Below are positions 12,322-22,821 of a DNA stretch of 64,000 nucleotides, piece by piece. A program made the translations under genes and the position numbers. The notes beneath the pieces are model-generated. The model ran no database searches. It was not told where the DNA came from and saw only the letters and a list, made by a program, of their open reading frames with translations. Position 1 is the first letter of the stretch. Each line of letters opens with the position of its first letter. This DNA is from Nemertoderma westbladi (taxonomy: Eukaryota > Xenacoelomorpha > Nemertodermatida > Nemertodermatidae), in assembly GCA_032718475.1 (NCBI GenBank), contig JAUCBJ010004507.1:34704-98703 (forward strand), read 5' to 3'.

Positions 12322-12425
12322 CGATTTTGCCGAAACGCATCTTTTGCCGAAACGCAACTTTTTTTGCCGAAACGCGACTTTTTGCCGAATCGCGATTTTT
12401 CTTGCAGAATCGCGATGTCACCATT
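12322..12425. repeat. Minisatellite of GCCGAAACGCGACTTT-type units
   Basis: About five imperfect units of 18-20 bp built on TTGCCGAAACGC(G/A)ACTTT, drifting to GAATCGCGAT at the right end. It is the inverted counterpart of the short motif at 10146-10180, the right edge of the 23-bp array. Confidence 0.7.
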
Positions 12426-12504
12426 TCGTCACTGTTGAAAGCCCCCCTGAGTGAATAAAAATTCACAAACTCTGGAATGTGTGTGCAGGTATCAATCAGT
12501 AAGA

Positions 12505-12683
12505 AAATATTATAAACAATAATACGAGATGGCTGAAGGTTTTAATTTCAGACATTTCTAAAATGTTTTCATTTTTGCCCACTAGAGGTAGACTGGAGAA
12601 CTGCGGTTGGATTACCGTCCCAACAAAGACACACAGTCCATGGTAGATCTGCCAAGTTTCATCTTGAACCGAAAATAAATAAT
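12505..12683 (-). repeat. Interspersed repeat, partial copy
   Basis: Read on the minus strand this contains AAGATGAAACTTGGCAGAT, GTGTGTCTTTGTTGGG, GCAGTTCTCCAGTCTACC and GAAATGTCTGAAA, in that order. The same succession occurs on the plus strand in the tandem copies at 34.5-35.9 kb. It therefore belongs to one dispersed repeat family. It directly abuts the 52-bp array. Confidence 0.65.
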
Positions 12684-15600
12684 GAAAAGAGAGAAGGTTT
12701 TCACTTAGCGGCAACCAGTGCAGTATAAGTGTGAAGGAAAGCGAGAAGGTTTTTCACTTAGCGGTAACCAGTGCAGTATAAGTGTGAAGGAAAGAGAGAA
12801 GGTTTTCACGTAGCGGCAACCAGTGCAGTATATGTGTGAAGGAAAGAGAGAAGGTTTTCACTTAGCGGCAACCAGTGCAGTATAAGTGTGAAGGAAAGCG
12901 AGAAGGTTTTTCACTTAGCGGTAACCAGTGCAGTATAAGTGTGAAGGAAAGAGAGAAGGTTTTCACGTAGCGGCAACCAGTGCAGTATATGTGTGAAGGA
13001 AAGAGAGAAGGTTTTCACTTAGCGGCAACAAGTGCAGTATAAGTGTGAAGGAAAGAGAGAAGGTTTTCACTTAGCGGTAACCAGTGCAGTATAAGTGTGA
13101 AGGAAAGAGAGAAGGTTTTAACTTAGCGGCAACCTGTGCAGTATAAGTGTGAAGGAAAGAGAGAAGGTTTTTCACTTAGCGGTAACCTGTGCAGTATAAG
13201 TGTGAAGGAAAGAGAGAAGGTTTTTCACTTAGCGGTAACCTGTGCAGTATAAGTGTGAAGGAAAGAGAGAAGGTTTTTCACTTAGCGGTAACCTGTGCAG
13301 TATAAGTGTGAAGGAAAGAGAGAAGGTTTTAACTTAGCGGCAACCAGTGCAGTATAAGTGTTAAGGAAAGAGAGAAGGTTTTAACTTAGCGGCAACCTGT
13401 GCAGTATAAGTGTGAAGGAAAGAGAGAAGGTTTTAACTTAGCGGCAACCAGTGCAGTATAAGTGTGAAGGAAAGAGAGAAGGTTTTAACTTAGCGGCAAC
13501 CAGTGCAGTATAAGTGTGAAGGAAAGAGAGAAGGTTTTAACTTAGCGGCAACCTGTGCAGTATAAGTGTGAAGGAAAGAGAGAAGGTTTTTCACTTAGCG
13601 GTAACCTGTGCAGTATAAGTGTGAAGGAAAGAGAGAAGGTTTTCACGTAGCGGCAACCAGTGCAGTAAAAGTGTGAAGGAAAGAGAGAAGGTTTTAACTT
13701 AGCGGCAACCTGTGCAGTATAAGTGTGAAGGAAAGAGAGAAGGTTTTTCACTTAGCGGTAACCTGTGCAGTATAAGTGTGAAGGAAAGAGAGAAGGTTTT
13801 TCACTTAGCGGTAACCAGTGCAGTATAAGTGTGAAGGAAAGAGAGAAGGTTTTCACGTAGCGGCAACCAGTGCAGTATATGTGTGAAGGAAAGAGAGAAG
13901 GTTTTCACTTAGCGGCAACAAGTGCAGTATAAGTGTGAAGGAAAGAGAGAAGGTTTTCACTTAGCGGTAACCAGTGCAGTATAAGTGTGAAGGAAAGAGA
14001 GAAGGTTTTAACTTAGCGGCAACCTGTGCAGTATAAGTGTGAAGGAAAGAGAGAAGGTTTTAACTTAGCGGCAACCAGTGCAGTATAAGTGTGAAGGAAA
14101 GAGAGAAGGTTTTAACTTAGCGGCAACCAGTGCAGTATAAGTGTGAAGGAAAGAGGGAAGGTTTTTCACTTAGCGGTAACCAGTGCAGTATAAGTGTTAA
14201 GGAAAGAGAGAAGGTTTTAACTTAGCGGCAACCTGTGCAGTATAAGTGTGAAGGAAAGAGAGAAGGTTTTAACTTAGCGGCAACCAGTGCAGTATAAGTG
14301 TGAAGGAAAGAGAGAAGGTTTTAACTTAGCGGCAACCAGTGCAGTATAAGTGTGAAGGAAAGAGAGAAGGTTTTAACTTAGCGGCAACCTGTGCAGTATA
14401 AGTGTGAAGGAAAGAGAGAAGGTTTTTCACTTAGCGGTAACCTGTGCAGTATAAGTGTGAAGGAAAGAGAGAAGGTTTTCACGTAGCGGCAACCAGTGCA
14501 GTAAAAGTGTGAAGGAAAGAGAGAAGGTTTTAACTTAGCGGCAACCTGTGCAGTATAAGTGTGAAGGAAAGAGAGAAGGTTTTTCACTTAGCGGTAACCT
14601 GTGCGTGCAGTATAAGTGTGAAGGAAAGAGAGAAGGTTTTAACTTAGCGGCAACCAGTGCAGTATAAGTGTGAAGGAAAGAGAGAAGGTTTTAACTTAGC
14701 GGCAACCAGAGCAGTATAAGTGTGAAGGAAAGAGAGACGGTTTTCACGTAGCGGCAACCAGTGCAGTATAAGTGTGAAGGAAAGAGAGAAGGTTTTAACT
14801 TAGCGGCAACCAGTGCAGTATAAGTGTGAAGGAAAGAGAGAAGGTTTTCACGTAGCGGCAACCAGTGCAGTATAAGTGTGAAGGAAAGAGAGAAGGTTTT
14901 AACTTAGCGGCAACCAGTGCAGTATAAGTGTGAAGGAAAGAGAGAAGGTTTTAACTTAGCGGCAACCAGTGCAGTATAAGTGTGAAGGAAAGAGAGAAGG
15001 TTTTTCACTTAGCGGTAACCAGTGCAGTATAAGTGTGAAGGAAAGAGAGAAGGTTTTAACTTAGCGGCAACCAGTGCAGTATAAGTGTGAAGGAAAGAGA
15101 GAAGGTTTTCACTTAGCGGTAACCAGTGCAGTATAAGTGTGAAGGAAAGAGAGAAGGTTTTAACTTAGCGGCAACCAGTGCAGTATAAGTGTGAAGGAAA
15201 GAGAGAAGGTTTTAACTTAGCGGCAACCAGTGCAGTATAAGTGTGAAGGAAAGAGATAAGGATTCACTTAGCGGCAACCAGTGCAGTATAAGTGTGAAGG
15301 AAAGAGAGAAGGTTTTCAATTAACGGCAACCAGTGCAGTATAAGTGTGAAGGAAAGAGAGAAGGTTTTCACTTAGCGGCAACCAGTGCAGTATAAGTGTG
15401 AAGGAAAGAGAGAAGGTTTTCACTTAGCGGCAACCAGTGCATTATAAGTGTGAAGGAAAGAGAGAAGGTTTTAACTTAGCGGCAACCAGTGCAGTATAAG
15501 TGTGAAGGAAAGAGAGAAGGTTTTCACTTAGCGGCAACCAGTGCAGTATAAGTGTGAAGGAAAGAGAGAAGGTTTTCACTTAGCGGCAACCAGTGCAGTA

Positions 15601-18600
15601 TACGTGTGAAGGAAAGAGGGAAGGTTTTAACTTAGCGGCAACCAGTGCAGTATACGTGTGAAGGAAAGAGGGAAGGTTTTAACTTAGCGGCAACCAGTGC
15701 AGTATAAGTGTGAAGAAAAGAGAGAAGGTTTTAACTTAGCGGCAACCAGTGCAGTATAAGTGTGAAGGAAAGAGATAAGGATTCACTTAGCGGCAACCAG
15801 TGCAGTATAAGTGTGAAGGAAAGAGAGAAGGTTTTAACTTAGCGGCAACCAGTGCAGTATAAGTGTGAAGGAAAGAGATAAGGATTCACTTAGCGGCAAC
15901 CAGTGCAGTATACGTGTGAAGGAAAGAGGGAAGATTTTAACTTAGCGACAACCAGTGCAGTATACGTGTGAAGGAAAGAGGGGAGGTTTTAACTTAGCGG
16001 CAACCAGTGCAGTATAAGTGTGAAGGAAAGAGAGAAGGTTTTAACTTAGCGGCAACCAGTGCAGTATAAGTGTGAAGGAAATAGATAAGGATTCACTTAG
16101 CGGCAACCAGTGCAGTATAAGTGTGAAGGAAAGAGAGAAGGTTTTAACTTAGCGGCAACCAGTGCAGTATAAGTGTGAAGGAAAGAGATAAGGATTCACT
16201 TAGCGGCAACCAGTGCAGTATAAGTGTGAAGGAAAGAGAGAAGGTTTTAAATTAACGGCAACCAGTGCAGTATAAGTGTGAAGGAAAGAGAGAAGGTTTT
16301 CACTTAGCGGCAACCAGTGCAGTATAAGTGTGAAGGAAAGAGAGAAGGTTTTCACTTAGCGGCAACCAGTGCAGTATAAGTGTGAAGGAAAGAGAGAAGG
16401 TTTTAACTTAGCGGCAACCAGTGCAGTATAAGTGTGAAGGAAAGAGAGAAGGTTTTAACTTAGCGGCAACCAGTGCAGTATACGTGTGAAGGAAAGAGGG
16501 AAGGTTTTCACTTAGCGGCAACCAGTGCCGTATAAGTGTGAAGGAAAGAGAGAAGGTTTTAACTTAGCGGCAACCAGTGCAGTATACGTGTGAAGGAAAG
16601 AGGGAAGGTTTTAACTTAGCGGCAACCAGTGCAGTATAAGTGTGAAGGAAAGAGAGAAGGTTTTAAATTAACGGCAACCAGTGCAGTATAAGTGTGAAGG
16701 AAAGAGAGAAGGTTTTCACTTAGCGGCAACCAGTGCAGTATAAGTGTGAAGGAAAGAGAGAAGGTTTTCACTTAGCGGCAACCAGTGCAGTATACGTGTG
16801 AAGGAAAGAGGGAAGGTTTTAACTTAGCGGCAACCAGTGCAGTATACGTGTGAAGGAAAGAGGGAAGGTTTTAACTTAGCGGCAACCAGTGCAGTATAAG
16901 TGTGAAGGAAAGAGAGAAGGTTTTAACTTAGCGGCAACCAGTGCAGTATAAGTGTGAAGGAAAGAGATAAGGATTCACTTAGCGGCAACCAGTGCAGTAT
17001 AAGTGTGAAGGAAAGAGAGAAGGTTTTAACTTAGCGGCAACCAGTGCAGTATAAGTGTGAAGGAAAGAGATAAGGATTCACTTAGTGGCAACCAGTGCAG
17101 TATACGTGTGAAGGAAAGAGGGAAGGTTTTAACTTAGCGGCAACCAGTGCAGTATACGTGTGAAGGAAAGAGGGGAGGTTTTAACTTAGCGGCAACCAGT
17201 GCAGTATAAGTGTGAAGGAAAGAGAGAAGGTTTTAACTTAGCGGCAACCAGTGCAGTATAAGTGTGAAGGAAAGAGATAAGGATTCACTTAGCGGCAACC
17301 AGTGCAGTATAAGTGTGAAGGAAAGAGAGAAGGTTTTAACTTAGCGGCAACCAGTGCAGTATAAGTGTGAAGGAAAGAGATAAGGATTCACTTAGCGGCA
17401 ACCAGTGCAGTATAAGTGTGAAGGAAAGAGAGAAGGTTTTAAATTAACGGCAACCAGTGCAGTATAAGTGTGAAGGAAAGAGAGAAGGTTTTCACTTAGC
17501 GGCAACCAGTGCAGTATAAGTGTGAAGGAAAGAGAGAAGGTTTTCACTTAGCGGCAACCAGTGCAGTATAAGTGTGAAGGAAAGAGAGAAGGTTTTAACT
17601 TAGCGGCAACCAGTACAGTATAAGTGTGAAGGAAAGAGAGAAGGTTTTAACTTAGCGGCAACCAGTGCAGTATACGTGTGAAGGAAAGAGGGAAGGTTTT
17701 CACTTAGCGGCAACCAGTGCCGTATAAGTGTGAAGGAAAGAGAGAAGGTTTTAACTTAGCGGCAACCAGTGCAGTATACGTGTGAAGGAAAGAGGGAAGG
17801 TTTTAACTTAGCGGCAACCAGTGCAGTATAAGTGTGAAGGAAAGAGAGAAGGTTTTAAATTAACGGCAACCAGTGCAGTATAAGTGTGAAGGAAAGAGAG
17901 AAGGTTTTCACTTAGCGGCAACCAGTGCAGTATAAGTGTGAAGGAAAGAGAGAAGGTTTTCACTTAGCGGCAACCAGTGCAGTATACGTGTGAAGGAAAG
18001 AGGGAAGGTTTTAACTTAGCGGCAACCAGTGCAGTATACGTGTGAAGGAAAGAGGGAAGGTTTTAACTTAGCGGCAACCAGTGCAGTATAAGTGTGAAGG
18101 AAAGAGAGAAGGTTTTAACTTAGCGGCAACCAGTGCAGTATAAGTGTGAAGGAAAGAGATAAGGATTCACTTAGCGGCAACCAGTGCAGTATAAGTGTGA
18201 AGGAAAGAGAGAAGGTTTTAACTTAGCGGCAACCAGTGCAGTATAAGTGTGAAGGAAAGAGATAAGGATTCACTTAGTGGCAACCAGTGCAGTATACGTG
18301 TGAAGGAAAGAGGGAAGGTTTTAACTTAGCGGCAACCAGTGCAGTATACGTGTGAAGGAAAGAGGGGAGGTTTTAACTTAGCGGCAACCAGTGCAGTATA
18401 AGTGTGAAGGAAAGAGAGAAGGTTTTAACTTAGCGGCAACCAGTGCAGTATAAGTGTGAAGGAAAGAGATAAGGATTCACTTAGCGGCAACCAGTGCAGT
18501 ATAAGTGTGAAGGAAAGAGAGAAGGTTTTAACTTAGCGGCAACCAGTGCAGTATAAGTGTGAAGGAAAGAGATAAGGATTCACTTAGCGGCAACCAGTGC

Positions 18601-20637
18601 AGTATAAGTGTGAAGGAAAGAGAGAAGGTTTTAAATTAACGGCAACCAGTGCAGTATAAGTGTGAAGGAAAGAGAGAAGGTTTTCACTTAGCGGCAACCA
18701 GTGCAGTATAAGTGTGAAGGAAAGAGAGAAGGTTTTCACTTAGCGGCAACCAGTGCAGTATAAGTGTGAAGGAAAGAGAGAAGGTTTTAACTTAGCGGCA
18801 ACCAGTACAGTATAAGTGAGAAGGAAAGAGAGAAGGTTTTAACTTAGCGGCAACCAGTGCAGTATACGTGTGAAGGAAAGAGGGAAGGTTTTCACTTAGC
18901 GGCAACCAGTGCCGTATAAGTGTGAAGGAAAGAGAGAAGGTTTTAACTTAGCGGCAACCAGTGCAGTATACGTGTGAAGGAAAGAGGGAAGGTTTTAACT
19001 TAGCGGCAACCAGTGCAGTATAAGTGTGAAGGAAAGAGAGAAGGTTTTAAATTAACGGCAACCAGTGCAGTATAAGTGTGAAGGAAAGAGAGAAGGTTTT
19101 CACTTAGCGGCAACCAGTGCAGTATAAGTGTGAAGGAAAGAGAGAAGGTTTTCACTTAGCGGCAACCAGTGCAGTATACGTGTGAAGGAAAGAGGGAAGG
19201 TTTTCACTTAGCGGCAACCAGTGCCGTATAAGTGTGAAGGAAAGAGAGAAGGTTTTAACTTAGCGGCAACCAGTGCAGTATACGTGTGAAGGAAAGAGGG
19301 AAGGTTTTAACTTAGCGGCAACCAGTGCAGTATAAGTGTGAAGGAAAGAGAGAAGGTTTTAAATTAACGGCAACCAGTGCAGTATAAGTGTTAAGGAAAG
19401 AGAGAAGGTTTTCACTTAGCGGCAACCAGTGCAGTATAAGTGTGAAGGAAAGAGAGAAGGTTTTCACTTAGCGGCAACCAGTGCAGTATAAGTGTGAAGG
19501 AAAGAGAGAAGGTTTTAACTTAGCGGCAACCAGTGCAGTATAAGTGTGAAGGAAATAGAGAAGGTTTTAACTTAGCGGCAACCAGTGCAGTATACGTGTG
19601 AAGGAAAGAGGGAAGGTTTTAACTTAGCGGCAACCAGTGCAGTATAAGTGTGGAGGAAAGAGAGAAGGTTTTAACTTAGCGGCAACCAGTGCAGTATACG
19701 TGTGAAGGAAAGAGGGAAGGTTTTAACTTAGCGGCAACCAGTGCAGTATACGTGTGAAGGAAAGAGGGAAGGTTTTAACTTAGCTGCAACCAGTGCAGTA
19801 TAAGTGTGAAGGAAAGAGAGAAGGTTTTAACTTAGCGGCAACCAGTGCAGTATAAGTGTGAAGGAAAGAGAGAAGGTTTTCACTTAGCGGCAACTAGTGC
19901 CGTATAAGTGTGAAGGAAAGAGAGAAGGTTTTCACTTAGCGGCAACCAGTGCAGTATAATTGTGAAGGAAAGAGAGAAGGTTTTAACTTAGCGGCAACCA
20001 GTGCAGTATACGTGTGAAGGAAAGAGGGAAGGTTTTAACTTAGCGGCAACCAGTGCAGTATAAGTGTGAAGGAAAGGGAGAAGGTTTTAACTTAGCGGCA
20101 ACCAGTGCAGTATAAGTGTGAAGGAAGGAGATAAGGTTTTAACTTAGCGGCAACCAGTGCAGTATAAGTGTGAAGGAAAGAGATAAGGTTTTAACTTAGT
20201 GGCAACCAGTGCAGTATAAGTGTGAAGGAAAGAGAGAAGGATTCACTTAGCGGCAACCAGTGCAGTATAAGTGTGAAGGAAAGAGAGAAGGTTTTAACTT
20301 AGCGGCAACCAGTGCAGTATAAGTGTGAAGGAAAGAGAGAAGGTTTTAACCTAGCGGCAACCTGTGTAGTATAAGTGTGAAGGAAAGAGAGAAGGTTTTA
20401 ACTTAGCGGCAACCAGTGCAGTATAAGTGTGAAGGAAAGAGAGAAGGTTTTAACTTAGCGGCAACCAGTGTAGTATAAGTGTGAAGGAAAGAGAGAAGGT
20501 TTTCACTTAGCGGCAACCAGTGCAGTATAAGTGTGAAGGAAAGAGATAAGGATTCACTTAGCGGCAACCAGTGCAGTATAAGTGTGAAGGAAAGAGAGAA
20601 GGTTTTAACTTAGCGGCAACCAGTGCAGTATAAGTGT
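12684..20637. repeat. 52-bp tandem repeat array (about 153 copies)
   Basis: Units of 52 bp containing GTGTGAAGGAAAGAGAGAAG and CTTAGCGGCAACCAGTGCAG. Variants of 53 bp (an extra T before CACTT) and 51 bp (GATAAGGATTCAC) are interspersed. Higher-order copying is visible: rare variants (CTTAGTGGC, CAGTACAG) recur exactly 1192 bp apart (17081/18273 and 17611/18803), and an earlier block recurs 836 bp apart (13542 and 14378). Short minus-strand open frames here are repeat artefacts. Both flanks carry pieces of one interspersed repeat. Confidence 0.98.
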
Positions 20638-20775
20638 AGATAGAGTAACGTCCACAAAGAAGCAGCCATTTTTCTAGTACATATATGCCAAATTTCAGAT
20701 GAAATGGAATAAAATCAAGGAAATCGTGGAAGGTTTTCACTTTCAGACATTTCTGTAAGTAGGTTAGGTTCTTGC
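20638..20775 (-). repeat. Interspersed repeat, partial copy at array edge
   Basis: On the minus strand this contains AGAAATGTCTGAAAGTGAAA and CTGAAATTTGGCATATATGTA, then GCTTCTTTGTGGACG. These phrases parallel the family at 12505-12683 and 34504-35870. It joins the right end of the 52-bp array without a gap. Confidence 0.6.
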
Positions 20776-20842
20776 CCAGGACACCGGTGGTATCATTAGA
20801 TAAAGAGTTTGTTTTGTTGGCTGGACCTATGTAAGTGACCAA

Positions 20843-22029
20843 ATGGAATCAAAAGAAAAAGACCTGAAGCACCAGGGATTGATTGCTGTGCCGTTCGAAA
20901 AGGGGAATGGATACTGTGTGATGAGGAAGGAGTCATTCCTCGCCCGGGCTGACACGCTTATTGCTGACCCTACTAAGTTTGGTCCCCCACTGGGTCACCC
21001 CAGTGCTGTTAAGATTGATATCTACCGTCGGAGGGCGGAGGTTATTCGTGACGAGGTCATCAGTATTGTGGGGAAGGAGAGTAAGGAACTCCGAGCAAGG
21101 CTATTGCCTCGCAAGGATACCACTCCGCCAAGGCTGTATGGCCTTGCCAAGGTCCACAAGGCTGGTGTCCCCCTACGTCCAATAACCTCCATGCCCGGCA
21201 GCATTTGTCATCCTATCGCGGAGTTCCTCAGAGACATGCTGCCCGAAGGAAAGATATCGACTAACAGTGCTGGAGCTGCCAGTCTTCTCGCTGAACTGGA
21301 TGTACAACCCACGGACCGTCTCTACTCACTGGACGTTGTGAGTTTATTCACTAACGTCCCACTGAGGGAGGCGGTGCAGCTTGCTACTGATCTACTGTAT
21401 GAGCAACATCCTGACACCCAGCCAATCAGCAAGGTCCAATTTCTTCGTCTGCTACCAAGGATGTTGTATTCCTAGATCACCATGGCAACTACGTCTGTCA
21501 GAAAGATGGTGTCGCTATGGGGTCCCCTTTGGGTCCCATACTCGCCAACATCTTTCTCTCACAGTTCGACGAGCAGATCACTGTGGGGACCAAGCTTAGT
21601 ACGAGGTAGGTCGATGACGTGTTCAGTGTTGGAAGTAACGACCCCACTGAGAATTTGAGGGAGGTCAATGACCTCCATCCGAATCTCAAGTTTACACTTG
21701 AGTTGGAGGATCAGGGTCGCTTGTCCTTTCTCGATATGGATGTGACACGTACGAGTCACGCACTTTCAACAAGCCGCAAGCCTACAGATACTGGACTCGT
21801 CCTGAATGCTACTGCGTGCGCCCCTGAGTCATACAAACGCGGTGTGGTTCGTGGTATGTTCCATGTGACTCAGGGACTGAAGTGCCAGCGGTGGTTCCCA
21901 CTGAGGTCATTGACCTTGATGGCAACGTGCCGGCTGACAGTTCCAGGCCCATTATCTGTAAGTTTTAGTACCGTGGCCGGGCAACCGACCTCTTTGTTCG
22001 AATCTTGCGTGGTCTCATATTCAGGTTAA
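20843..22029 (+). pseudogene. Penelope-like element reverse transcriptase, degenerate fragment
   Basis: The first open segment (20843-21475) carries EKGNGYCVM, then YGLAKVHKAGVPLRPITS and SLDVVSLFTNVP. These are hallmark blocks of Penelope-like (PLE) reverse transcriptases. A frameshift near 21457-21475 moves the reading to another frame, which carries GVAMGSPLGPILANIF and a VDD box. The codon just before VDD is a TAG stop (21607-21609), where the family has the tyrosine of its YVDD catalytic motif. The frame continues through LHPNLKFTLELE and FLDMDVTR and then loses family similarity. No GIY-YIG endonuclease is recognisable downstream and the N-terminal part is missing. This is a dead copy. 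The insertion lies next to the right end of the 52-bp array. Confidence 0.9.
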
Positions 22030-22682
22030 TAAATGATATAATATATCAGGTTAATAAACTGGAAACACCAGTAAACATTATAAAAAATTCATTTCGCGGA
22101 AAGTTACCATCACCCCATCATCATTGGTGACATGATCTAAGGACATGCAATTCCTTCAATTATCCTACCGGCTTACGATACATGTATATGTAGCAGTTTA
22201 GGCGTATCTTTGACCCCCGTCAAATGCCATATCGATGACTGATGCATCGTCACTGGTCTTAAATATGATTTATAAATTAAATTTAGGCCTCAAGGGAGTT
22301 CTGACACAGAACAGATATGTATTATTTATCTCTAAAACATTCCATCACCAACGAAAATGTTTATAAGTATAATTATTATAGGCTTCCAATTACCACTAAA
22401 ACTATTAAATTTGGTTGAGATTTATAAAAGTCGTACTAAACTGTATAAAAATGTCATCCGTATTACATTATCTATTGAACATTACTGTAAAATCTGAAAT
22501 TATGTTCCAATAAATTATTATCCATTGAGCATTGGCGCTTTTGTGTGTTCTCGGAGATCATAGTCCAAGGAAGCAGTATCGGCCTCTTTATGTGTTCTAG
22601 GCACATGGTGGCGGACATGGACAGCAAGTGAAAAGTGATCTCCATTGCAAATTTACCACATTTTAAATGTCCGCAAGTTTTG
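22030..22682. other. Intergenic sequence, no gene seen
   Basis: AT-rich unique sequence between the dead Penelope-like copy and the 3' side of the receptor gene. A small direct repeat TCAGGTTAATAAA occurs twice near 22020-22062. Nothing else is supported. Confidence 0.5.
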
Positions 22683-22688
22683 TTTATT
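22683..22688 (-). promoter_or_regulatory. Candidate polyadenylation signal for the receptor gene
   Basis: AATAAA on the minus strand, about 134 bp past the stop codon of the receptor gene. The position is plausible for a short 3' untranslated region. No other evidence is available. Confidence 0.35.
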
Positions 22689-22821
22689 GTTTTGGTTATA
22701 CTAAACCGCCACTGTAAACTGCTAATTTCCCTTAATGTACTAAAATAATTTAAATCAATTTTTTATGCCACTAAACGCATGTGTTTGCGGCCATTTTGCG
22801 CCAGTAAGTTGTTCTAGTAGA

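Noticed and set aside
12229-12438. 69-codon open frame
   Set aside because: Its C-terminal half is just the translated GCCGAAACGC minisatellite.
13542-14587. Two identical 69-codon minus-strand frames
   Set aside because: Products of an 836-bp block duplication in the 52-bp satellite, not a duplicated gene.
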